Source: Litomosoides sigmodontis (lineage: Eukaryota > Nematoda > Chromadorea > Rhabditida > Onchocercidae). From it: a stretch of 64,000 nucleotides of DNA. Positions 35,287 to 45,901 of this stretch are shown one piece after another. The notes beneath the pieces are model-generated. The model ran no database searches. It saw only the letters and a program-made list of their open reading frames with translations, and was not told the DNA's origin. The translations under genes were made by a program, and so were the position numbers. Numbering within the stretch: position 1 is the stretch's first letter; each line of letters begins with the position of its first letter. Where the stretch lies: positions 3,631,001 through 3,695,000 of the forward strand of contig OY718807.1 of assembly GCA_963070105.1 (NCBI GenBank), read 5' to 3'.

Positions 35287-36022
35287 TTTCCTTACTTTAT
35301 TCATTGTTATGTCCATTATGTATTCGAAATCGTTTGTTATTATTGCTGAGCCAACGGTAGACCTTCCATCACCGTGCGAATCATGTGTATTATCCGCGCG
35401 AGAGTTTGAGAAACAGCTGGCAAATGACAGAAGCGTTAAGGTAAGTTTGAAATATTTTAAAATAATTCAAAAGTCTATTGAAAAGTACATAAGTGCATTG
35501 CTTATGAAATAAAGAAATCAAGAAGGGGAGAATGCCTTATTAGTGTTGTTAAGTGTTGTTCGTACCCTTTTTCTGATGTTACTGGGGATAATAGGGAACA
35601 AAAAAAGAAATTAGATTTTAATGGGTTTTGATATTGATGGTGAAAGAATGGAAGCTGATTAGGATATTGTTTAAGAATTTGTTTATAGATTTCAGCCAGA
35701 GAACGGGAACTTAAGTTTGTGGAAGCTCTGGAAGGAACTTGTGAAAGAATGCTTCAGTATAAAGTACATAAAGAGAAATCAGACATTTCGCGATTTGCCA
35801 AAGAAGAAAGTAGCACAATGAAAGCTTTGAATGAGTTAAGAAGTAAAGGAGTTAAGGTTTGTCCATTTTTAGTACATTTGAAGCTTGTGTTTTGTATAGT
35901 GGTTGTCGAATATTTAGGATATCGAAGTTTTGCTTTAAAGACTTGTTTAAACACATGGAATTTAAGTGCTGTACTTTTTATAAAATTGCAGTGGTTTTGC
36001 TAATAATTCATGCGTGATGTGA

Positions 36023-36053
<31 letters not shown>

Positions 36054-36658
36054 TTGCATTGCCCAACCGCATAGGGCGAAACTCATTTTTCCGATCCTTG
36101 AAAACATTTCAGTAGTTAATTGTTTACAAGTATAGCATGTCATTTTGACCGTAGTCGTTAATTTCAGGTAGAGTTGGGTATGCCATACGAAATGTGGGAT
36201 ACTCCATCCGTTGAAGTTGTAACATTAAAACAGAATTGCGAAACGCTGTTAGAGCGTTATGAAAATGATCTCGAACAGTGGTATTATATCCAGAACAGGC
36301 CACTACTTGAAGTAATGTTTTTATAAGCATCGCATTGCCTGACATTTTCACATTTTCGTGTTGGTCGTTGTGTTTATCAGATTTCAGATGTTTGCAAAGA
36401 GAATTACTTCGTAAAGTCTCAATAGCTAAGAAAGAATTTGAAAGAAGTGTGGCGTGAAATAGGTCATTTAATTTTAAGTTCATTTTTCAATCTTTGAAGT
36501 GAATCAAGTCAGCTTCTTTTTGTAAGGCATAAGGAAACTTTCAAATTGCTACTGTCATTGGAATTTTATTAAATCCATTTCAGGAATATCTCTGTAAAAG
36601 GAGAGTATTGAAGCGTATGGAACGTGGATGCATGAATTCCGACGATGTGGAGTTATAA
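35219..36658 (+). CDS. Canopy-family ER protein (CNPY/PRAT4, DUF3456 saposin-like)
   Basis: ER-lumen chaperone-type protein of the Canopy family, known in animals for assisting receptor folding. Exons 35219-35440, 35689-35856, 36168-36311, 36584-36658; about 202 residues, all joins in phase 0. Recognised by CESCVLSAREFEKQL near the N-terminus, LEGTCERMLQYKVHKEKSDI, RFAKEESSTM, VELGMPYEMWDTPSVEVVTL and CETLLERYENDLEQWYY, which follow the CNPY3/4 pattern including conserved cysteines. A hydrophobic stretch (FLTLFIVMSIMYSKSFVII) acts as a signal peptide; the start could be 35219, 35222 or 35309. The C-terminus DDVEL resembles KDEL-type retrieval signals but is not canonical. The first exon overlaps the last MED31 exon. 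An alternative last exon, 36381-36425 (ISDVCKENYFVKSQ then stop), is also in phase. Confidence 0.85.
36027..36054. repeat. (GT)14 microsatellite
   Basis: Uninterrupted GT dinucleotides in the third Canopy intron; probably polymorphic. Confidence 0.95.
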
Positions 36659-36730
36659 CGTCATATTCTTTTAAGCCAGTTTTGTTGGGAACTTCAATTT
36701 ATTACCGGTCATCTCTCTCGACAGGCTATT

Positions 36731-36771
36731 TAAGAATATTTATCACCGGTCAGGGTGATAAATTATTCTTA
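36731..36771. repeat. Near-perfect hairpin between two convergent genes
   Basis: TAAGAATATTTATCACC and GGTGATAAATTATTCTTA pair with one extra base around the loop GGTCAG. It begins 73 bases after the Canopy stop and lies between the 3' ends of Canopy (+) and the LIN-14-like gene (-), so it could shape 3' end formation of either transcript. Confidence 0.8.
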
Positions 36772-37596
36772 ACGGAACTCTACTGAAAACCAATTGACGA
36801 AATGTGAGATTGAAAGAACAGTGGAAATGTAGCCACTTTATAAATTTTTCATGTTGACAGCTAGGAAATTCAGTACAATGCTTTATGGCAGGAAAAAAAT
36901 TGGTTTGCTTAATTCATTTTTATCTCTTGTATGCTTGATGCTTTATTGGTCCACGTGTTGCTTTTATTTGTTTGTGGTGGTAACTGCATTTAAAACCAGT
37001 CCGTGAACATTTTTACGTTGTCTAACTTCTTTCATGTTGAACTATCTTGTACCATTTCTCTTTGCTCTTCGCACATGTTTGTACCGTACTGCCCAACGCT
37101 TATTTTATTCTTTAACAGTTTGTGTGTATTTGCAATAAATTATGACCGTTCATCTGTGGAAATAACAGATTTTAAAAATTATTGGAGGTCGCGTGGATGT
37201 TTACTAGCGTTACATGTATGACAAAGTACATCGTCTAATATGTGTGGGAGACACATTTACCCACTAAATCATCGTTGACACAAGAACTGATAACATGCTT
37301 CATTTCGAGAAGCCGGCATGAAGCTAAGCGATAGCGAACATATTTTCCATTCTAGTTCTAGTCGATAACTTTTCCTAGCTAAGACCAAAGAAGTCAGTGA
37401 TGAACTCATGTATAAGTAGTGTACTTGAACACTGGTTTGACCGGAAGTGAAGAGTTGTTTCGGTACGAATTTTAATTTTTTTGTGCCGAAAATTAAAACT
37501 CACTATCAAGATCGCGCATCCCATTTTATTTAAATGTTATGTGTGCAGTATGAGAAACCATTACATACATGTTTGGGAGGGAGTAAAAGAAGTCCG

Positions 37597-37604
37597 TGAG
37601 GTAG
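37597..37604 (-). promoter_or_regulatory. let-7 family 8-mer seed site in 3' UTR
   Basis: The minus strand reads CTACCTCA, complementary to let-7 bases 2-8 with an A opposite base 1. It falls 22 nt downstream of the stop codon of the LIN-14-like gene. No lin-4 seed match (CTCAGGG) was seen in the roughly 950 bp that follow. It depends on the gene's stop being at 37627. Confidence 0.5.
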
Positions 37605-37626
37605 GCTTTCCAATTTTTCATCGAAG

Positions 37627-40600
37627 TCATCGGTTGAGCTGACTTATATGGCTTGGTAATAAACCGACCGTAGCAAGACCAGTTTGTCCAAGTAAAGCTG
37701 CATAACGTTTCCACACCGCATCCATTGTATTTGATATCCTAAAAAGAAATTAATAAAGCGATATCTTCAAAATGCACCTGTACTTAATTACTGAAAGCGT
37801 TACCTTACTAGCTTACTGAAAATGAAATGTACTTTGAAGATATTCCAAAACATTGCATGGCAAACAGCCTTGTAGTTATTGATAAACTTATTAAAGATAA
37901 AATCCATTATCTTTGAACTTATTGAAAAATTTTGGTTTTTCCAAAGATTTACGTATGAAATTTGTCAAAGAAGTGTTTTAAACCAACCGGTTCGGACGTC
38001 CCTCTCTGAGAGTCCAATTTCGAACCTTTGCGTTATTTTTTAGATGACTTAATAAGAGCTTAGCTTTTGTTAACTGATTTTCATCACTCAATTGATCCCA
38101 TTTGAAATAGGACATTGTTGCTTCCACTACCAGACGTATCTATAATATCGCTCCTTGTAAGTGCATTCAATATAACTACTTTAGCATGAAGTGCTTGTTT
38201 GTTTTATCCGAAATGAACAAATTGTCTTACAAGAAAGGATAAGGCTAGCATTACAATTACAGGAGGAGACACGGTAAGGCACAATGATAAAAAGGGAACA
38301 TTATTACATTAACTAATAAATTATTCGGAAGACTGAAATCGCAACAACCATAACAAAATTTCTTTCTTAGACATCAGAATATTTTCTTCTTCAAAACTTG
38401 AAAGAAATATGAAGTGATTTTAACAAAAATTTGAGGAGCAGCTACAGTAACTGTTACGATACGATGATGTTAAGAAAGAAGAAAAAACTACTTTAATTAA
38501 ACTGAAGTTAAAAATTCCTTTCTGTTGTTTAGTGGTATTTTCTTTCTACTCTACTACTTCAGCTTCAATCAGATTAAAATTATTAAACCTTTGGTAATTG
38601 TCGAGATAAAAGATGCTCTGCAGTTTCACCGTGAAATGTTCTCAAAGATATATGAACATTTCGGAGTTCCTGATCGGTAACCGATTCTCGTAATATTTGC
38701 CATGCAAAAACCTGTAACTAATTCCACGTAACTATCATTTATTAATGGTGAGAATTAAAATGATTAAAATCGTTAGTACTTGTCAGCAACAATTAAATTT
38801 ATAATAATTTTATTCTCTTACTATTTTCTTACTTTCCCAAACCGTCTAGCTCATTTTTCAACACAGTTTCACTTCTTTAAAACATTGATCGTTACTACTG
38901 GTAATTATAATTGGTAAAATGATCGAAGTGCAACTGATTTCGTTATATCAGTGAAGAGTAGATTAGATAGATCAGACTTGGGTAAGTAAAGAAGCAATAT
39001 TGATGAAAGCACAGATCAGAATAGCTATCAGTTTCATTAACAAAATCGACCTAGTACTAGCTAATATCGTCTGTTCATTCATGCTAACGTCAAATGTTAT
39101 GCCCTAACGAAATTTTGCAAATAATTTGCAGTAAGTCAATTATCTTCTTATCATTTCATCTGTGATCGAAGGTATTCCCTTCTTTAGCATTATCCTCTTC
39201 CGTTAAATTTATTTATCATCTGATCACCTCTATTGAACCAATTAGTGCATTCTGCATTCCAAATCATTTCTTGTGAAAAAAAAACGCAATTAAACAAAAA
39301 GAATCATTTAGAAAAACGAAATCTAGAAAGGACAAAGTATGAATGCATCCTTTTAAGTGAAAAAAATTTTTTGATAAAATCAAACTGTGGGAAAAACAAA
39401 AGTTATTATTTAATCCTTTATCGTCAAGGTAAATGTCGCAAGAACAGTACAGTTATTTGAAGAAAATGATCTTTAAGCCGATGGAAAAGAATAGAATTCA
39501 ACGGAGCAGTAGAAGACGTCGTAAGAAAAAAAAAGAAGAGAAGGAAATAAGGACAATCGGAAAAATGAAAAAAGAAAAGGGATGTTTTATCAAAAGAAGT
39601 TGTTGTGTTCAACTTCTTTTGCAAAATCCAGTTCAATTTTCAATATTGGTTACTCTATTAGTAATATCCATGACAAATAATTATTCTTCCGTTTTCATTT
39701 CATCGTAAAAATTGGATGTTATAATGAATGGCATAATATCGGTATTAATTAATATCATTAGTGGAAGTGGTAAATGGGTCGGAGAGAAAATTCTTACCTT
39801 TGGTTGAGTGCTTTGAAAACTTCGTGCTGCCTTTTCGGCAGCTCGTCGTACTGCTCCTTCTGGAAAATTGCTTTCTGCATGAATTATTTTTACCTCACGA
39901 TCCTGGTTTGTTGCTGCGACATCCTAGACTTTGAAATATGAGAAAATGGATGGAAATCAATTCTCACAAACATTAAACCCTTGAAATGTCGACCTTTATT
40001 GTGAAATTTTGCACTCTTCATAATGACACTAAAAGAAAACTTGAAAGTGCTACCCTCATCCTCATTCCTCCATATAAAATTTCCATTGTTCCTCCCTCTA
40101 TCTTATGCTTTGCTACAAAATATAAAAAAGGGAAAAGTGAGATGAATTATAAAATGTTGAGAAAGAATAATGAATTTTGGAGGTAACTTTCAACCATTAA
40201 ATTACATTTAAAACTCTTCCCTAGTGAATTGCAAAAATTTTAAAAACAAAGAAGGGTGACAGTTGCATGAGTGAAGCCATAAATATAAAACTGATGTAAA
40301 CTTCATGTAAAACGAATCGAATTACCTCATCTAATTCATCGTCGTAATCATCAACTTCCTCGTCACCTTCGCTGTCGTTAGTTGCCGTAATCGATCTTCC
40401 CTTGGTGGAAATGGACGATGTTTCCGGTAGTACATCATGTTGCTGCCGTTGGACCGATTTCTCACTGTTGTCCAGTTGCAACGACGGAACAGTGTTGCCG
40501 TAGGCTATTTCACCAATTCCATCTTCCACGGCAAATGTCGTCGTTGTCCGCTCTACAGGCGGCTGTCGCTGTTCTTTTGAACCTGTGAAGCTGCTTCTGC

Positions 40601-40796
40601 TACCGCTGACACTTTTACGTTCACACATCGTTTCATGGAAATGCGGTTGCAGAAGTTGTACTGTTTTTAACTGTTCTCTTGATGATTTTTCCGGAAGACG
40701 ATTTGCAAGCAATTCCAGAACAAAAGATAGTTTCAGATCAATATCATTCAATCGTAGATTAATTCCATTCAAAATTGCTTTGGAATCGTTATCCAT
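37627..40796 (-). CDS. Nuclear-type protein, possibly LIN-14-like (tentative)
   Basis: Exons 40796-40326, 39923-39798, 38711-38589, 38139-37988, 37738-37627; 327 residues with consistent phases (0,0,0,2). The N-terminus has a short helical segment ([20 protein letters not shown]), then a low-complexity Ser/Thr/Gln region ending in an acidic run ([14 protein letters not shown]). The C-terminal part looks like a compact basic, helical domain: [78 protein letters not shown]. From memory this resembles the nematode heterochronic DNA-binding protein LIN-14, but I could not verify it, so no symbol is given. A let-7 seed match lies 22 bases after the stop. The last join uses CG|GTTGGT at 37988; using AAAG|GTTCG instead would shift the last exon into another frame ending at 37526. 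Confidence 0.7.
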
Positions 40797-41322
40797 GGAA
40801 CAAGCAAATAAAAAAGAAAACGAGCTTTGACAATTTTAGCGATCTGTTGTTGCTGTACTGTTTTGTAGATGCAAATATGCTCCTCAAAAAAACAAAAGAA
40901 GAATTTTGAGTTATAAGAGAGGAAGAGAGAAGAAAGATAAATTTTCGACGATCATTCATGATGAGTAAAATACTGTTGCAAACGTATACAATCTCCTCTC
41001 CTAATACTTAGTTAATTGACTGAAATTGCGGGAAATTTGTACGGGAGATTTCATTTTACTTTAATTAACTTGAAAACGATTTGTAAAAAAACTCTGAATA
41101 GAATCGCTTTACTGCTTGCAATATGCGTCAACGACGCGCGTAACCTTGCGCCACCGACCACAGCTACAGTGGATGGATGTGATAGTGTGCGTGCGACAAG
41201 GGAGAGCAAGGAATTGAAAATTTTTGAGGTTTGAGGACGGATCATCCTCACATACAAAATTTATCGCTCTCTGTATGCGTGCGTGCGTGCGTCTACGTGT
41301 GCCTGGAAAACTGGTCATACCA

Positions 41323-41331
<9 letters not shown>

Positions 41332-41357
<26 letters not shown>

Positions 41358-41365
41358 TGCTGCTG
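41332..41365. repeat. (GCT/CTG)n triplet repeat
   Basis: Eleven to twelve GCT units with one GTT interruption, about 540 bp upstream of the LIN-14-like start codon. No supported reading frame uses it. Confidence 0.9.
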
Positions 41366-42315
41366 TACAACAACAACACCTACACACAATCACCATCGTC
41401 GTCGTCATAATACTACTACTACTACACAACACAATCGTGTCACTTTATCGCACTACCACTACTGTTTCATCTCGCTCCACTGCACTGCAACTGCACTACT
41501 GTTTGTTGCAGGTCTGCTGGATTGACCCCCAGGAATTTTGGAAGTTTTTCCTCTCCCTCGTCCCTCTCTCCCCCTTCCCTGCCTTCCTTTTATAGACAGC
41601 GCTTCTCTCCAGCCATCTTTGCCCAACGCAAACTACTCCCCTCACCTGTTCAGGCTTAGAACTTATGAAACTGCAGTCAGTCATCGCTTTAACTCGATTT
41701 CACTTCGTTTTCTAAATCACAGAAAACTGGTTTCCAATTTAGTCATACATTTCCAGAACCATTTCCCCTCTTCTCATTGTCCCAATACATCCCCAAAAAT
41801 AAACTAGAATTAATAATGCTATGTGTCGTCCAATACCTTTTTCCATCTGCAGTTCTCCCTCCTTCCCTCTCTTTCATAATGTTTGAAGTGATATCACAGA
41901 CGTATTATTCATCACAGCACTTTACCTCAACATCACTTCAAAAAGCTAAGATTAAACAATCAATTACAACTTTTCATCAGTAACTTGATAACTCAATAAT
42001 GATTATCAGCGCACAGTGATTCGGTTATTTCAAATTAATTAAATTATCACTTTGCTTCAAATAAGCAAAAGAGAAAAAACAATGAACATCAATTGAATAG
42101 GTGTTTTCTTTTTCAATTTAATAACAAATGATAATGTCATTGAGTGAATGATTGATGAAAAAAAAACCTCAATATTTTCGCAATGAAACATTTTACACAA
42201 ATGAACTTTAAATCAAATAATACATTTGTATGGAAATAGTACACGCATGAAATATCACTACGATCGCTCCGTGCACATTTTACAACTACAACGGATTGAT
42301 TCCAATCACATCCGT

Positions 42316-42360
<45 letters not shown>

Positions 42361-42363
42361 CAA
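42316..42363. repeat. (CAA)n triplet repeat
   Basis: About 16 uninterrupted CAA units in the intergenic region. Apparent poly-Thr or poly-Leu ORFs across it are artefacts of the repeat. Confidence 0.95.
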
Positions 42364-44789
42364 CCCTATGAGATGCGAAAAAAAAAGCATGAAAGAAATA
42401 AAGAAAAAGAGTTTTGCTTGTTGCAATGCTCAAATAAAAATTTCACCATTTCGTTAATGAAAAAGCACGAGAAAACGTTGACGTTGAAATTTTTCAAAAA
42501 CAAATTTTTGGGAGTTTGCCTATTCTGTTTGTTTGTGCATGATTGCATTATTTTTGTATACATTTAAATTCCAAATGCTTATATTTGCTAACAAACAGGT
42601 ATACAGTTTCGAGTGGCTGTTATGTCTCTCTGGCATCGCACTCCTACAACATATCAAGAGGAGGTGGAGGGAGACAGAGAGAGGCGAAATTTTCCAACTG
42701 GATTTTCATTTACATATTATGTGCCCAAAAGTATATGATGGTTCATCACTTCTCTGAAATGAAATGAAGCCAGGAATACCTTTTCTCAAAATACTTTTTT
42801 AACATTTCAATTATTGTTATTAAATAACATTTCACCACCACCACCCATCAACTCACATCTCTTCCCTCAAGTTGTAACATCAAAAAACATCCTTTTTTTT
42901 ATTGTGTTTACAATAAATCTCCTTATTTGCATCACTCATAGATAAAGGTCAACACTTTCAAAACAAAATTTCATCATTGCGATTGGAAATAAACTAAACG
43001 GATTAGCAGAGAGTATAAATGACCGTAGTTTCGATTCATTGAGCTAAATAATGAGCTAGAAGTAACAATTTTTCATTCATCTCATCTACATGATAAGGCA
43101 AATCATACTGACCATGGTTACCCAACAGAAACTGCTAATTAGTGATAATTAACGATAAACGATGAAGCACAAGAGAACAAGTGTTGTCATCTAAGCATTC
43201 AGTGACGATATGGTGAGATTTTTGCCAACTCATTACTGTATCTTGAAGTGATCAGTGGAAATTGTGAAGAAATAAAAAAGAGAGGGAGAGAGAGAGAAGG
43301 AAGGAAACGAGGATGTGATGAAGTGAGGAGGAATGAGATATAATTTAATTCAAATCGATAATTTACTTCCTTAATCATTTCCAAAAGGTAAGCAAACAAT
43401 AGCAACCTGTCGTCTGTAGCAGACGAATTGTGCTCATCCTTGCACTCACAAATATTCCGAGTCATTTCAATTTTTTCAAAGAACAAAGAACAATGCAAGA
43501 AAAAGATAATTTAAACCTGATACTCTCACCGTGTTATTCGTAGATGCTTGTCCCGAAAAAGCTATTTTTATGTTTGTTTTGAAACCGGTTTTTCAGAGGC
43601 CTAAAGACAAACCAATACATACAATTTCATCTCTTCCACTCACCGAACAGTAAGTAAATAGAGAGGAGAGAGAGAGAAAAGGGAGCCAGTTAGCCATAAT
43701 TGCATTCGCTTAATTTTTAGACATCATCGATGTTGTTTGTTGAAATTTCTCATAGGTGATGATGATGACGATGACCTTTTATCCTAAAGTAACTGCTACG
43801 CATTTAAATGAATTAAATAATACTTTTCATCAGAAATTCATGACTGAATGGTATGACACCCATAAAAAGCCTAAGTAATAATAGTGTCTAGAGATTTAGT
43901 GTCTCTGTAATTAGTAAGAATGTTAGGTGCATACGAATGGCAATACATTGAAGAGGATAATTTAGTCGGAACATGCTTGTTACATTTATCACTTAATCAA
44001 GATATCAGTTTAGCCAGGTTAATATTTCAGATGTCACCTCTGTCCACTCAACTGGAAATGGCTACTTAGCACATAACATCAAGCCCATGGAAATTCCGGC
44101 ATGGATATGTGGAAGTGAATGAAAAGTGAACTGAGTGTTTTGCACAAAGAGAACATCAAAAAATAGGTTGGTTCGTTAAATATAAGTCATCGGTTCCGTT
44201 TTTGTATTCCTTTTTTTCCGCGAGGGATGCATCGGGAGGTTAATGTGATTTGGGAGGGAGTTCAACTGCTCTTCTGAATATTCAGATGCGAGTGAAGTGA
44301 CCGAGTGCGAAAAATTGATGGATAATGAGACTGTGGTGGACAAGAGGACGGAAGGGTAATTAACTAATCGTGGTGTGGCATTTGGCAATGATAGTTGAGA
44401 AGACGTTCAAGAGAAGACAAACGTACCTTTCAGTAATGAAATGTGGAAGGGAAGCCTAAAGCTTAAGTTGTTCGTGTGCTAGATGTGAGGTAGATTGTAT
44501 TCGAAATCGCCGTTCAAATCTGTCCAAGTCTTTTTTACAAAGTGTCGTTGCCCAAACGCATATTTTTTCGTGTTGAGAGAACTAACTTTTTCGAGATGTC
44601 AGTGATTGAATGCAGCAGAGTAGAAGGCTAATGCTGTTAAAACATATCCAGTTATGCACAAATGATCGGCCATCCTTGATTAGTAATCAATAAATGTGGT
44701 AGGTCTTTGCGGATTATTATCACTCTTCGCTTCAGTTCCTCAATTTTTCAGCTGAAGTGATGAGACATATGACAAGGAACTAATAATAT

Positions 44790-45901
44790 ATGTCTGCAAA
44801 AAAGCGAAATCGGCCGAAGGCGGAAGATGAAGGGTTCGAGCCAGGAAGTTGGGAATGCACTGTATGTACATTTCGAAATCGGCACGAGGCGTTCAAATGT
44901 GAAATGTGCGATACCAGGTTAATGATTTATCTAAACTGAATTATGGGCAGGCTTTTCAGTGAAATATATTGTGAATACTTTCCTACCTCTTTTCAGTAAA
45001 AAATTTGTTAAAGCATTCACTCAAAATTTTGTAAGGAATGTCATTTCAACCACAAAATAACTGTGCTTGGCATGATGTTAGCATTCATTGATTGAAGGCT
45101 TAAATTATTTTCCGAAAATGAAGTTTTAATGGAAAATTTCTGTTTCAGAAAGGGTACTTCGACAAGAAAACCACGTTTGAATCAAAATGTTGTACAACAT
45201 CATACAGTTGTGCAGAATTTTGTCGTTCAGCAAAGCCTTGCCGAGAAACCGAAGTTCATTTACTGTTTTATTTAGTTTAGATACATTTCCACTTCTATAA
45301 AAGAGTATAAATATCGCAGATTTGTTGAGTTAGATGACAAAAGCAATCCTAGTGGAAACGAAACCGAGTAGCCTTGGGAAAATTGTTGCTTATAAATTCC
45401 TGGACCCATCTTCTCTTACTTGAATTTTCAAATTACAGAAGACGAGTTGGACGGCCAACAGCTGACTCACCAAGCACTTCTAGGCATTCTCCAGAAAGCA
45501 CTTCATCTGGTTCTGGTGTCACAAAGTCTACAGTCATTTCTAGAGCAAACAGTAAACGGGTATATTGTAACTTAATTTTTTCAGATTTGCTAATATTTAG
45601 TGAAAATTTTAGGAAGTTTCAATAATTTTGGTTCTCAGTACATTTAACTTGGTTCTAAATTCATGTTACATGCAGGTATGTTTTCTGTGTCATTTTTTGT
45701 TTATGGGAGGCATCTTTTCAGGTAATATCATTGCGTGATTCATTGATCATTAGATCCTCAGCAAAAAAGCACATAGTTACTGTGAAGGGTGTGCCTGCTT
45801 GCATTATAGAATATAAAAAACGCGAAGATGACAAGAAGTTATTAGAAAGACGCGCTTCACCCAAGCAACAAGCGTGTTTGAAGAAAGATTTAATTGTATG
45901 A
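44790..45901 (+). CDS. rybp-like: RYBP/YAF2 Polycomb PRC1 subunit
   Basis: Non-canonical PRC1 subunit that bridges RING1 and chromatin. Exons 44790-44917, 45149-45253, 45439-45559, 45722-45901; 177 residues, phases 2,2,0. The N-terminal RanBP2-type zinc finger is WECTVCTFRNRHEAFKCEMC, with C-x2-C...C-x2-C, almost identical to RYBP/YAF2. It is followed by the family-typical DTRKGTSTRKPRLNQNVVQ. A Ser-rich linker (TADSPSTSRHSPESTSSGSG) leads to the C-terminal RING1-binding segment SLIIRSSAKKHIVTVKGVPA CIIEY, matching the VTVGNVTVIITDF strand pair of RYBP. Reading through exon 2 ends in a stop after PKFIYCFI, which could be a truncated isoform. The end at 45901 assumes no further intron; a possible donor, ATT|GTATGATT, lies at the stop. 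Confidence 0.9.

Larger units (their letters stand above)
40797..44789. other. Divergent intergenic region between LIN-14-like gene and RYBP
   Basis: About 4 kb without a supported gene; ORFs here are translations of triplet repeats. It includes a (CTG/GCT)n run at 41332-41365, a (CAA)n run at 42316-42363, ACT-rich triplets around 41410-41430, and GA-rich tracts. The upstream promoter regions of both flanking genes must lie here. A TTTTTCAG at about 44749, 41 bases before the RYBP ATG, is a likely trans-splice acceptor. Confidence 0.6.

Noticed and set aside
41224..41595. Long ORFs on both strands with poly-Ala, poly-Cys or poly-Gln runs
   Set aside because: They are the (GCT)n triplet repeat read in several frames; no splice sites or family motifs.
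42226..42567. ORFs with poly-Thr or poly-Leu tracts
   Set aside because: Produced by the (CAA)n repeat; flanking sequence is A-rich and not protein-like.
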